NCBI GenBank assembly: GCA_963608705.1
Contig: CAVDHB010000076.1
Span: 1-19,015, forward strand
Reading direction: 5' to 3'
Source of the DNA: CAVDHB01 sp963608705
Lineage (GTDB): Bacteria > Bacteroidota > Bacteroidia > Bacteroidales > Bacteroidaceae
Length of the DNA: 19,015 nt
In this document: piece after piece, positions 1 through 7,607 of the stretch
Position numbering within the stretch: position 1 is the stretch's first letter
How the letters are laid out: the number at the start of each line of letters is the position of its first letter
Made by a program: the position numbers and the translations under genes
The notes under the pieces: model-generated
Database searches by the model: none
Told to the model about the DNA's origin: nothing
The model's input: the letters and a program-made list of their open reading frames with translations, nothing else

Positions 1-12
1 TACGGTGAGTAA

Positions 13-111
13 TTTATTTTCTGCGGTGAGTTACAAGAGCTTATGCACCGTGCGGAAGATATGCTAAAAGAATACAATTCTGCAATTGCACCACTAATCA
101 ACATTGTTTAG
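13..111 (+). pseudogene. possible C-terminal coding remnant
   Basis: In the frame beginning at base 1 there is a stop at 10-12. An open stretch then runs to a TAG at 109-111. From the ATG at 46 its translation contains MHRAEDMLKEYNSAIAP, a protein-like, probably helical sequence. The reading frame is also open upstream of that ATG as far as the stop at 10-12. The stretch could be the tail of a gene interrupted by the 10-12 stop, the end of a gene entering from the left in decayed form, or chance. The family is not recognised. The stop codon directly touches the inverted repeat at 112-139, which suits the true 3' end of a transcription unit. This is a weak call resting only on the look of the peptide and its position. 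Confidence 0.25.
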
Positions 112-146
112 GTAGAGACGCGATGAATCGCGTCTCTACTATTTTA
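112..146. terminator. perfect inverted repeat, likely bidirectional terminator
   Basis: GTAGAGACGCGAT (112-124) is followed by GA and then its exact reverse complement (127-139), giving a 13-bp stem. The tail TATTTTA follows on the + side. The element sits between a + strand frame that stops at 111 and the minus-strand lipoprotein gene that ends at 161, so it can serve convergent transcripts. On the minus side the run of T residues is poor. The sequence resembles short palindromes that I recall being dispersed in many copies in Bacteroidetes genomes; that memory was not checked here. Confidence 0.6.
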
Positions 147-160
147 GTTGTTATGGCCAG

Positions 161-778
161 TTATCTGAAATACGCCACTCGCTTTCCGTGGTGGGTCACG
201 ATGAGAGAGTCCTGCGTGAGGTCTTTCATGTAGAGCGTGTCCATGCGGTTGAAGGCTTCCTTCTTTCCTGCGTCGCTCAGCGTGCGGAGCAAAAGGCGGT
301 TTCCGTCCAGTTGCCATTGCGTATAGACAGCACTGTGTCCCTCGGATTTCGCTTTCCCGTCAGCCATGAGCAGCAGTCCACAATTGGCGGTTTTCCAGTG
401 TCCCGCAAGCTGGGTGAGATTCACCGCCGTCTTCACGCTCTCCTTGTCTTTTTGCAAAGTCACTACGTAACGGTTGCCAATTATCACGTCCCCAATCACC
501 GCACTGGGGTCTCTGTCGTCAGAGAGAAAGAGTTCCAGCGTGTCCCTTTGGGGAGTGATTAGTTCCAAGGTGTGCATGGCGCAGCCTTCTCCGGCCACTC
601 CGTAAAAAAGTGGTTCGGTTTCCGTCCTCGTCAAGGCCGCCACAGTGTCGGTGACCGTCGAGTCCGAATCAGCGGTAGATTGAGTAGCTTCTCCGGTAGA
701 TTTTCCGTTGCGCGTCGTACACGAAAGGACGGCGCAGCCACACAGAAAAAGGAGCCATAATCCTTTGTACTTTCTCAT
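161..778 (-). CDS. lipocalin-like outer-membrane lipoprotein
   Basis: This 205-residue protein starts with a lipoprotein signal (MRKYKG, a hydrophobic stretch, then lipobox VLSC with Cys20), so it should be lipid-anchored in the envelope. A Ser/Thr-rich linker covers residues 21-55. The rest is beta-rich. Residues 58-110 carry a GVAGEGCAMHTLEL stretch. Residues 120-205 look like a small lipocalin-type barrel, with LAGHW at 124-128 and a repeated pattern of short strands. This resembles the small Bacteroidales lipoproteins annotated as lipocalin-like or NlpE C-terminal-like. Ligand and role are unknown. The start at 778 is chosen because the signal peptide begins there. It lies 110 bp inside the 3' end of the upstream GH25 gene, in another frame, so the two are probably co-transcribed and perhaps translationally coupled. 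Only a weak ribosome binding site is visible. Confidence 0.75.
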   Translation of the reverse strand: MRKYKGLWLLFLCGCAVLSCTTRNGKSTGEATQSTADSDSTVTDTVAALTRTETEPLFYGVAGEGCAMHTLELITPQRDTLELFLSDDRDPSAVIGDVIIGNRYVVTLQKDKESVKTAVNLTQLAGHWKTANCGLLLMADGKAKSEGHSAVYTQWQLDGNRLLLRTLSDAGKKEAFNRMDTLYMKDLTQDSLIVTHHGKRVAYFR

Positions 779-1577
779 AGCTTCTGAATTGTTTTTGGTT
801 AGTGCGTTTGGGCAGCGGTCTGAGGAGAATGTCCTCCAACGTGTGCCCTTCCGCGAATTTGTTCAAGTCCACCGGGTGGTTCACCCCTTTGAAACGGGCG
901 CGGTCTGTGTATTGCCACAGCGTGAATCCCTTTCCCACCGCAGGTACTCCTTTCTTATAATAGGCGATGAAGAACTTGTAGCCCGTAATCCGTCCTTTCA
1001 GCACGTAGCGGTAGAAACGGTACGAGCTGTAAATCATGGGGCGTTTCCCGTAATGGTTGGTCAGCAGTCGCAACAGCACCCGCAGCCGCTGGCGGCAGAC
1101 AGAAGGCGAGGCGGTCCCTAAGGTCTCGATGTCCACCACGGGAAGCAAGTCCTGCTTGCTGCGGATGGCCGTGGAGATGAAATTGCGGTACTGGGCGTAG
1201 GGTGATACTCTCGGCACAAAGAAGTGGTAACTCCCCACAGGGACGTATTTGGCCCTCACGGCCTTGAGGTTCGCCGCATAGTGGCGGTCTTTGATGGTGG
1301 CACCCTCCGTGGCTTTCAGGTACACGAATCCGATGCGCGTGTCGTTCACCACATAGTCCCAGTTGATGTAGCCTTGGTAATGGGAGAGATCCACTCCGTG
1401 TGTCCCTTTTTCCACATCCTCCGGGATGACATGGCGCTGATAGCCGTGATACACCCTTTCTACTTTTTGCCGGAATGTCTTTTTTCTTCTTACCTTGCGC
1501 TTCGCATCCAGCGTTGCGAGCGGCACACACAGGCAGCACAGTAGCAGCAGCCACCTCCACTTACATACAGTTCTCAT
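669..1577 (-). CDS. GH25 family lysozyme (muramidase)
   Basis: This 302-residue secreted protein should hydrolyse the beta-1,4 link between N-acetylmuramic acid and N-acetylglucosamine in peptidoglycan. An N-terminal hydrophobic signal (about residues 8-24) is followed by a very basic linker (26-45). The GH25 barrel spans about residues 58-252. It opens with GVDLSHYQG (Asp63), then YLKATEG with Glu91, then the catalytic pair in VVDIE (Asp149, Glu151). It ends with LWQYTD and PVDLNKF (Asp237). These are the acidic residues expected for the family. The last 36 residues (about 267-302, basic and rich in Arg and Tyr) lie beyond the domain and overlap the start of the lipoprotein gene at 161-778. 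They may be a late extension after loss of an earlier stop. The start has a weak AAGGA-like sequence just upstream. Family assignment is firm; the physiological target (own wall or competitors) is not known. Confidence 0.92.
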   Translation of the reverse strand: MRTVCKWRWLLLLCCLCVPLATLDAKRKVRRKKTFRQKVERVYHGYQRHVIPEDVEKGTHGVDLSHYQGYINWDYVVNDTRIGFVYLKATEGATIKDRHYAANLKAVRAKYVPVGSYHFFVPRVSPYAQYRNFISTAIRSKQDLLPVVDIETLGTASPSVCRQRLRVLLRLLTNHYGKRPMIYSSYRFYRYVLKGRITGYKFFIAYYKKGVPAVGKGFTLWQYTDRARFKGVNHPVDLNKFAEGHTLEDILLRPLPKRTNQKQFRSYEKVQRIMAPFSVWLRRPFVYDAQRKIYRRSYSIYR

Positions 1578-1637
1578 TTCCTTAACTTACTGAACACGCC
1601 CCTCCGTCGTTCGCAAGCGGCAGGACTTCCTTTTACG

Positions 1638-1645
1638 CGAATGTA
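1638..1645 (-). promoter_or_regulatory. possible -7 box for the GH25 gene
   Basis: The minus strand reads TACATTCG, which fits the Bacteroides -7 pattern TAnnTTTG with one mismatch, about 60 bases before the GH25 start. No convincing -33 TTTG lies 19-21 bases further upstream, so this is tentative. Confidence 0.3.
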
Positions 1646-1705
1646 CTGATTTCCGCGGATGTCCATTCATTATTCCTGTTAAATTAGAATAAAGGGGGGG
1701 AGGGT

Positions 1706-1737
1706 CTTGTTTTATTGAGAAGAATGGCTTACATTTG
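1706..1737 (+). promoter_or_regulatory. Bacteroides-type promoter for rubredoxin
   Basis: CTTG at 1706-1709 (consensus -33 TTTG) is separated by 20 bases from TACATTTG at 1730-1737, an exact match to the -7 pattern TAnnTTTG. This predicts a start site near 1743 and a leader of about 60 bases before the rubredoxin ATG. It lies just downstream of an AT-rich and then G-rich stretch (GGGGGGG near 1694-1700). Confidence 0.65.
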
Positions 1738-1805
1738 CATTGGAAACGTTGCGGATTCACAACGAGAACAAACAACTTAATTATACAAACAAAAAATCAG
1801 ACATC

Positions 1806-1970
1806 ATGAAAAAGTACGTATGCGAAGTTTGCGGTTACATCTATGATCCGGCTGAGGGAGATCCCGAGGCAGGTATCGCTCCAGGCACAGCTTTCGAGGA
1901 CATCCCCGATGACTGGGTTTGCCCGTTGTGCGGAGTAGGCAAAGAAGATTTTAAACCTGTGGAGGAATAA
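1806..1970 (+). CDS. rubredoxin
   Basis: This 54-residue protein is a classic rubredoxin, a small cytoplasmic one-electron carrier with one iron bound by four cysteines. The ligands are visible as CEVCG (Cys6, Cys9) and CPLCG (Cys39, Cys42). The conserved GYIYDPAEGDP follows the first pair, and IPDDWVCP leads into the second. The length is typical. The frame stays open upstream to an ATG at 1740, but the start at 1806 (MKKYVC) is chosen because it gives the standard N-terminus and because 1740 lies at the predicted transcription start. In anaerobic Bacteroidales such proteins are thought to pass electrons to rubrerythrin or other peroxide- and oxygen-detoxifying reductases; no such partner is in this window. 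The gene is monocistronic, with its own promoter (1706-1737) and terminator (1997-2031). Confidence 0.97.
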   Translation: MKKYVCEVCGYIYDPAEGDPEAGIAPGTAFEDIPDDWVCPLCGVGKEDFKPVEE

Positions 1971-1996
1971 ACCGCCAGACATTTTCAAGTAAGAAG

Positions 1997-2031
1997 CTGC
2001 GCTGTGACTGAGAGGTCACGGCGCAGTTTTT
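1997..2031 (+). terminator. rho-independent terminator after rubredoxin
   Basis: CTGCGCTGTGAC (1997-2008) pairs with GTCACGGCGCAG (2015-2026) in a 12-bp stem with one G-U pair. The loop is TGAGAG and five T residues follow (2027-2031). It starts 26 bases after the rubredoxin stop and isolates the gene from the PUL. Confidence 0.92.
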
Positions 2032-2186
2032 CTGTGCAGAAACGCTATCGGATGAATTTTTGTATATGCTATATAACCATCTGAATATTAATTTAATACA
2101 CATACTGTAGTACCACAATGCAGGGGGAATGTATAATATTACCATGTATGAATGTACAAAAATCCATTGAAATGTATTGTTTTCTA

Positions 2187-2217
2187 TGTGATAAGAAAGT
2201 AGTTATCCGTATGTTTG
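2187..2217 (+). promoter_or_regulatory. probable promoter of the PUL
   Basis: TATGTTTG at 2210-2217 matches the Bacteroides -7 pattern TAnnTTTG exactly. The -33 site would be TGTG at 2187-2190, a weak match with 19-base spacing, as expected for a promoter that needs an activator. The predicted start near 2224 gives a leader of about 100 bases before susC1. The gap from 2032 to 2325 holds no gene. It also contains repeated AATGTA hexamers (2128-2179) and a palindrome (2230-2239). Confidence 0.5.
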
Positions 2218-2229
2218 CAACTGTGATTC

Positions 2230-2239
2230 GGTAATTACC
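2230..2239. promoter_or_regulatory. 10-bp perfect palindrome in the susC1 leader
   Basis: GGTAATTACC is self-complementary and lies just downstream of the predicted PUL transcription start. Such a site could bind a dimeric regulator, but nothing in the window shows which. A weak RNA hairpin could form just after it (CTGTC at 2240-2244 with GACAG at 2266-2270, enclosing TTTTTT). Confidence 0.3.
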
Positions 2240-2325
2240 CTGTCGGCTGCTTTTTTGTGGCAAGAGACAGCGATACCGTTACTACTTACAATCGAAACGA
2301 ACGTAAAATATTAAACTACTAAAGT

Positions 2326-5300
2326 ATGTCTAAAAAGCTATCAAGACTAACGAAGGAAAGAAGGACAGCAGAGGTTTGCAGACTACCCTTGTGTCTGATG
2401 TTTTTCTCCTCTTTCTATTTCTCCTCGGTTCTTGCGAATGCGGAAAACGCGGCACCCTCTCCGGTGATTCAGCAAGCCCAGCAAGGAACTATCATTTCCG
2501 GTACTGTGACCGACGGCAAGGGAGAGCCCATCATCGGCGCCAGTGTGCGTGTGCCGGGTTCCAAACAAGGTACTATTACTGATTTTGACGGTAAGTTTAA
2601 AATCAAGGTAGCAGCCGGTACAAAATTAAGTGTATCTTACATCGGCTTCAATGCGAAGACCGTGGAAGCCAAAGACGGCATGACCGTGACATTGGAGGAC
2701 AATGCCACCATGCTGAGCGATGTGCAAGTCGTGGCTTACGGTGTGCAGAAGAAAGTGACGGTGACGGGTGCTATCTCTGGTATGAAAGGAGACGAGTTGA
2801 TGAAAACGCCGGTGGCTTCCGTGACGAATATGTTGTCAGGACAGATTTCCGGTGTGTCTTCTATCCAGGCTTCTGGTGAGCCGGGATCCGATGCGGCTAC
2901 CTTGTTCGTGCGTGGACGTGGAACCTTCGACAGTTCCTCTCCGTTGATTCAGGTGGACGGTGTGACACGTGACGCCAGCATCTTCAATACCATGGATCCG
3001 AACGAAATCGAAAGCATCTCCGTATTGAAGGATGCGTCCGCTACAGCTGTGTTCGGTGTGGAAGGTGCCAACGGTGTGATCTTGATTACCACCAAACGTG
3101 GTAAGGAAGGCAAGGCGAGAATCTCGTTCTCTTCTACGGAGAGTATCGTGATGCCGACCAAACCGATTGAGACGGTGAACTCCTATCAGTATGCCACTTT
3201 CCACAACCAGATGCGCAAGAACGACGGATTGGAGCCGCAGTTCTCGGATTATGTGTTGCAGAAATTCAAAGACCATTCTTCTCCTATTTTCTATCCTGAC
3301 CTTGATTGGATGGATTTGATATTGAAGAAAACCACTTTCCAGTCACAGAATAATGTGAACATCAGTGGTGGTACGAAGAATGTGCGTTACTTCGTGTCGG
3401 CGGGAATGATGACCCAGGGCGGTATGTTCAAGCAATTCTCCTTGCCTTACGACATGACCTATCAGTATAAACGGTATAACTACCGTGCAAACCTTGACTT
3501 GGACCTGACCAAGACTACGACCCTCTCCGCCAGCATTGCCGGTAAGGTGGATAACTCCAATAAACCTTATACAGGACAGGGTGCCAGTGGTGTGTTCAAG
3601 CAGTTGTACTATTCTTCTCCTTTCTCCAGTCCGGGCTTTGTGGATGGTAAGTTAGTATATACTTCCACCAACCAATCCGATTATCCCGAAGGTGAGATGC
3701 TGCCTTTCACGGGTACTAGCCCCATCGGTGCTTATTTCGGAAAAGGTTTCATGAGTACCAGCCGTAATACCTTGTCCATTGACGTGAATTTAAAGCAGAA
3801 GTTGGATTTCGTCACCAAGGGTTTGGCTTTCCATATAAAAGGAGCTTATAACAGCGACTTTACAGTGAGTAAAAGTGCCTCGGCTTCCATCGCTACCTAC
3901 CAACCGGTGTATAGAGACGGAGTCATCAAGTATCGTAAGAGTGGAGAAAATACGGATTTGACCTATGATGCAGAAGGCAACTCAAAAGGACGTAACTGGT
4001 ACATGGAGGCCGGATTCAACTACGACCGTGACTTCGGCAACCATCATGTGGGTGGTCTTGTGTTGTATAACCAGCGCCGTGTGTATTATCCCAGCCAGTA
4101 TTCAGACATTCCTCGTGGATTGGTCGGATTGGTAGGACGTGTGACTTACGACTGGAAGAGCCGTTATATGGCGGAGTTCAATGTCGGATACAATGGTTCT
4201 GAGAACTTCCCGGAGAACAAGCGTTTCGGTTTCTTCCCTGCGGGTTCTGCCGGATGGGTTGTCAGTGAGGAGTCTTTCTGGAAACCGTTGAAAAAGGTGG
4301 TGAGCTTCTTGAAGCTGCGTGCTTCTTGGGGACTTGTGGGTAAGGACAACGTGGGAGACCGTTTCTTATACACTCCCGATCCCTATAGCATCAATGAAAG
4401 TGGTCAGCCTAACCGTGGCGGATGGGGATATATCTTCGGTCTGACTGGAAGTACTACCAGTTTGGGTGCGAGAGAGACGGCGCGTCACAATCCCGATGTG
4501 GGTTGGGAAAAGGCGTTCAAGCAAGACTACGGTGTGGATGTCCGCTTCTTGGGCGACCGTCTGAGTGCCACTTTCGATTATTACAAAGAGCATCGTACAG
4601 ACATCTTGCTGCGTGACGCTACTGCACCGGTATTCCTCGGATTCTCTGTGCCTTACGCCAACTTGGGTGTGATGAACAGCTGGGGATGGGAAGTCTCTCT
4701 GAAATGGGATGACAAGATTGGCAAGGATTTCCGTTACTGGGTAGCCGCCAACCTTTCCTACAACCAGAATGAGGTGGTGGACCGTAAGGAGGAACCACAA
4801 CAATACGCTTACCAGATGCAAAAGGGACACCGCTATGGCGCACGTTCTTTGTATAAGTTCTACAAGTTCTATTACGATGGAATTGAGAAGGATTACGAGA
4901 AGGAGTTCGGACAGCCGTTCCCCACACAGTTCCTTCCCACCAAGGCAAATGCGGCTGAAGGACAGGAATACCTGAAACCGGGTGACGCAGTGTATGTGGA
5001 CTTGAACGGAGACGGTAAAATCGACAACCTCGATACCAGCCGTGAACTGGGTACTTACACGGATGACCCGGAATACATCTTAGGTCTCAATATGGGCTTT
5101 AGCTGGAAGCACTGGGAATTGACCATGCAGTGGACGGGTGCGTTCAATGTGACACGTCAGATTTCCGGTACCTTCAACACGCCTTTCAAGTTGAATAGCG
5201 GGGGTAATACAGAGGGAGGTCTCTTGAAATACCTCTATGATTATTCATGGTCTGAGGAGAATCCCTCACAAGATGCTTTGTATCCTCGTCCGTCCTGGAG

Positions 5301-5565
5301 TCACGCCTCACAAAACTTGGTGGCGTCTACCTTGTACAATCACAACGCAGCGTATGTGCGTCTGAAGAGTTTGCAGATAGCCTATAATTTCAACTTCCCG
5401 TTCATGCGGAAAATCAAGCTGAACCAGTTGCAGTTGGCTTTCAGCGGTTACAACCTCTTCACGATTACAAGCTATAAATTCGGAGACCCGGAGGGACAGG
5501 CGGTAGAAGCACCGAACTATCCATTGACGAGAAACTTTGCGGTTAGTTTAAAACTCGCATTCTAA
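2326..5565 (+). CDS. SusC-like TonB-dependent transporter 1
   Basis: This 1079-residue outer-membrane transporter imports oligosaccharides using TonB energy, together with its SusD partner encoded 13 bases downstream. A signal peptide with a long basic n-region (hydrophobic core about residues 20-37) is followed by a carboxypeptidase-D-like regulatory domain (about 56-128, with GTVTDGKGEPIIGASV). A Ton-box-like DVQVVAYG lies at 132-139. The plug spans about 140-260 and includes LFVRGRG, PLIQVDGV, ESISVLKDASATAVFG and GVILITTKRGK. The remainder is the beta-barrel, ending in Phe (SLKLAF) as outer-membrane barrels do. Length and layout are normal for the SusC/RagA family. Substrate is inferred from the PL11 and PL9 lyases downstream to be RG-I fragments; the sequence itself does not reveal it. 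It is the first gene of the predicted operon, behind the promoter near 2187-2217. Confidence 0.95.
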   Translation: MSKKLSRLTKERRTAEVCRLPLCLMFFSSFYFSSVLANAENAAPSPVIQQAQQGTIISGTVTDGKGEPIIGASVRVPGSKQGTITDFDGKFKIKVAAGTKLSVSYIGFNAKTVEAKDGMTVTLEDNATMLSDVQVVAYGVQKKVTVTGAISGMKGDELMKTPVASVTNMLSGQISGVSSIQASGEPGSDAATLFVRGRGTFDSSSPLIQVDGVTRDASIFNTMDPNEIESISVLKDASATAVFGVEGANGVILITTKRGKEGKARISFSSTESIVMPTKPIETVNSYQYATFHNQMRKNDGLEPQFSDYVLQKFKDHSSPIFYPDLDWMDLILKKTTFQSQNNVNISGGTKNVRYFVSAGMMTQGGMFKQFSLPYDMTYQYKRYNYRANLDLDLTKTTTLSASIAGKVDNSNKPYTGQGASGVFKQLYYSSPFSSPGFVDGKLVYTSTNQSDYPEGEMLPFTGTSPIGAYFGKGFMSTSRNTLSIDVNLKQKLDFVTKGLAFHIKGAYNSDFTVSKSASASIATYQPVYRDGVIKYRKSGENTDLTYDAEGNSKGRNWYMEAGFNYDRDFGNHHVGGLVLYNQRRVYYPSQYSDIPRGLVGLVGRVTYDWKSRYMAEFNVGYNGSENFPENKRFGFFPAGSAGWVVSEESFWKPLKKVVSFLKLRASWGLVGKDNVGDRFLYTPDPYSINESGQPNRGGWGYIFGLTGSTTSLGARETARHNPDVGWEKAFKQDYGVDVRFLGDRLSATFDYYKEHRTDILLRDATAPVFLGFSVPYANLGVMNSWGWEVSLKWDDKIGKDFRYWVAANLSYNQNEVVDRKEEPQQYAYQMQKGHRYGARSLYKFYKFYYDGIEKDYEKEFGQPFPTQFLPTKANAAEGQEYLKPGDAVYVDLNGDGKIDNLDTSRELGTYTDDPEYILGLNMGFSWKHWELTMQWTGAFNVTRQISGTFNTPFKLNSGGNTEGGLLKYLYDYSWSEENPSQDALYPRPSWSHASQNLVASTLYNHNAAYVRLKSLQIAYNFNFPFMRKIKLNQLQLAFSGYNLFTITSYKFGDPEGQAVEAPNYPLTRNFAVSLKLAF

Positions 5566-5578
5566 AATCAGAACGATT

Positions 5579-7573
5579 ATGAAACTAAGATATTTAGGAA
5601 TAATTACTTTTGCGGCTGGACTGGGTATGAGTACAGTGTCCTGCGTGGACACCATCCAGTTTGGTAACGCTTTCTTGGGAAAAGCGCCCGGTGGAACGGT
5701 CACCAAGGACACCGTGTTCAACAATCCCGAATACGCACGCCAGTTTGTGACTTCCATCTACCGTCTGCAATACTACGGACTGCCTTTTTACAACGGGAAC
5801 AGCTTTCCTTATCCCCGCGACCCGTATGTAGGACAGTATGAGTCGCTGACCGATTGTTGGCAGACACATTTCTCAGATGCGGCCATGAACGCTTATTATA
5901 AGGGTACCTTGAATTCAGGTTACGGCCGCCGTGGTAGTTTGTTTGAATATGATTGCTCTAATGTGTGGGAGGCGGTACACGCCTGCTGGTTGTTCTTGGA
6001 GAATGTGGAGAAAGTGCCGGATATGGATGAGTCGGAGAAAGCTCGTCTGACGGCGGAAGTGAAGTGTCTGATGGCCTCTCGCTATTTCGATATGTTCAAG
6101 CATTACGGTGGACTGCCCATTGTGGACAAGGTGTATAGCGGTACAGATGCTTCTTACGAGGCACCCAGAGCCACGGTGGAACAGACGGTGGACTTTATGG
6201 TGAATCTGTTGGATGAAGCTATTAATTCCAACGCTTTGTCTTGGAAATTTGAGAACGGTGACTTGGATGTGAACAACGCCTTCGGACGCTGGACAAAGGC
6301 TGGTGCGATGGCCTTGAAGTGCAAGATTCTCCAGTTTGCCGCTTCGCCCTTGTTCAATAGTGACAAGCCTTATTCCACTGCTACCAACGCTACTGCCGAA
6401 CAGCAGCTTGCTTGGTGGTACGGAAATTACAAGAAAGAACGTTGGGAGCGTTGCCTGAAAGCTTGCGAGGAGTTCTTCACAGCCTTGAAGAATAATGGCA
6501 ATTACTCGTTAGTGCAAGCGAACGGCACTGATAACGGATCCTACCGTCTGGCCTTCCGTACTGCTTATTTCAACTTGGACAGTCCAGAGATTCTCCACTC
6601 CGTAAGGGTGATGGGAGGCGGAGACGCTTTTAAATCAGGCTATTATGCATGGCACCAGTATGCGCCCAGTGCGCCGGGGGTCACTTCGACGGGCAATGGC
6701 CGTATGATCAGTCCTACCTGGGAATATGTGAAGATGTTCCCTTGGAGCGACGGAAAGCCTTTTGACTACAGCAAACTGACTACCAATGCGGAGAAGGACA
6801 AGATGTTCTTCACGGGTAAGTTTGACGGGAAAAGTAAGTATACCCCGACACGTGACCCGCGTTTATACGAGTCTGTGTTGGTCAACGGACTGCCCACTTC
6901 CCTTTCCTGGTCAACCGGGGAAATGACGGGGAAGACCTTGGAGCTGTGGGTAGGAGGTACGGATGCCTCGCAGAATCCGATCTCGCAAAATGCGGGCTAC
7001 GCCACGGGATTCGGCAATAACAAGTATGTGTTGTTGCAAGATGCCTTGCGTAAACCCACCCAATGGGTCACCTTGCGTCTGTCTGACCTGTATCTGACGT
7101 ATGCAGAGGCTTTGTTGCAAGCGAAGGGCGATTTCACTGGTGCATTGAAGAATGTGGACATCGTGCGCGCAAGAGTCGGTTTGAAGGGATTGGCTGAATG
7201 CAATCCTTCTTTGAATCTGACTTCTAACAAGGAGAACTTGCTCAACGAAATACTCCGCGAACGTGCATGTGAGTTAGGTATGGAGGATAACCGCTGGGTA
7301 GACCTCCAGCGTTATAAACGTGCCGACATCCTCTCCAAACAGCTGCATGGATTGCGGATGTACCGCCTGAAAGACGGGAAACGCTATGATAAGCCTTGGC
7401 GTAACGGAGACAAGACATCCCCACAGCCTACTGAGTTTGAATACGAGGTCTTTGAGATTTCCAATCAAGCCAGGGTGTTCTGGTCAGGCTTTGATTCCAA
7501 ATGGTATTTGGAACCTTTCCCCAATGGTGAAGTGCTGAAGGGATATGGTTTGGTTCAGAACCCGGGATGGTAA
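5579..7573 (+). CDS. SusD-like surface glycan-binding lipoprotein 1
   Basis: This 664-residue lipoprotein should cap the SusC1 barrel and deliver glycan to it. The signal ends in lipobox TVSC with Cys22. The SusD/RagB fold is recognised by the helical TPR-like region (ASRYFDMFKHYGGLPIVDK at about 166-184), by SDLYLTYAEALLQAKGD near the C-terminal part, by RERACELGMEDNRWVDLQRYK, and by the typical ending QNPGW. At 664 residues it is at the long end of the family, with extra sequence mainly in the middle and C-terminal third (for example the KDGKRYDKPWRNGDKTS stretch). It follows susC1 by 13 bases and precedes susC2 by 34, so the genes are surely co-transcribed. Specific ligand is unknown; context suggests RG-I. 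Confidence 0.94.
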   Translation: MKLRYLGIITFAAGLGMSTVSCVDTIQFGNAFLGKAPGGTVTKDTVFNNPEYARQFVTSIYRLQYYGLPFYNGNSFPYPRDPYVGQYESLTDCWQTHFSDAAMNAYYKGTLNSGYGRRGSLFEYDCSNVWEAVHACWLFLENVEKVPDMDESEKARLTAEVKCLMASRYFDMFKHYGGLPIVDKVYSGTDASYEAPRATVEQTVDFMVNLLDEAINSNALSWKFENGDLDVNNAFGRWTKAGAMALKCKILQFAASPLFNSDKPYSTATNATAEQQLAWWYGNYKKERWERCLKACEEFFTALKNNGNYSLVQANGTDNGSYRLAFRTAYFNLDSPEILHSVRVMGGGDAFKSGYYAWHQYAPSAPGVTSTGNGRMISPTWEYVKMFPWSDGKPFDYSKLTTNAEKDKMFFTGKFDGKSKYTPTRDPRLYESVLVNGLPTSLSWSTGEMTGKTLELWVGGTDASQNPISQNAGYATGFGNNKYVLLQDALRKPTQWVTLRLSDLYLTYAEALLQAKGDFTGALKNVDIVRARVGLKGLAECNPSLNLTSNKENLLNEILRERACELGMEDNRWVDLQRYKRADILSKQLHGLRMYRLKDGKRYDKPWRNGDKTSPQPTEFEYEVFEISNQARVFWSGFDSKWYLEPFPNGEVLKGYGLVQNPGW

Positions 7574-7607
7574 TTAGGTATTAACGAGTCATTGAAACAA
7601 GAATCTT

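Noticed and set aside
955..1560. Second minus-strand frame of about 200 codons inside the GH25 gene
   Set aside because: The other frame carries all GH25 motifs and a signal peptide; this one is a shadow.
1740..1805. Upstream in-frame ATG for rubredoxin
   Set aside because: It coincides with the predicted transcription start. The protein from 1806 is the standard rubredoxin length.
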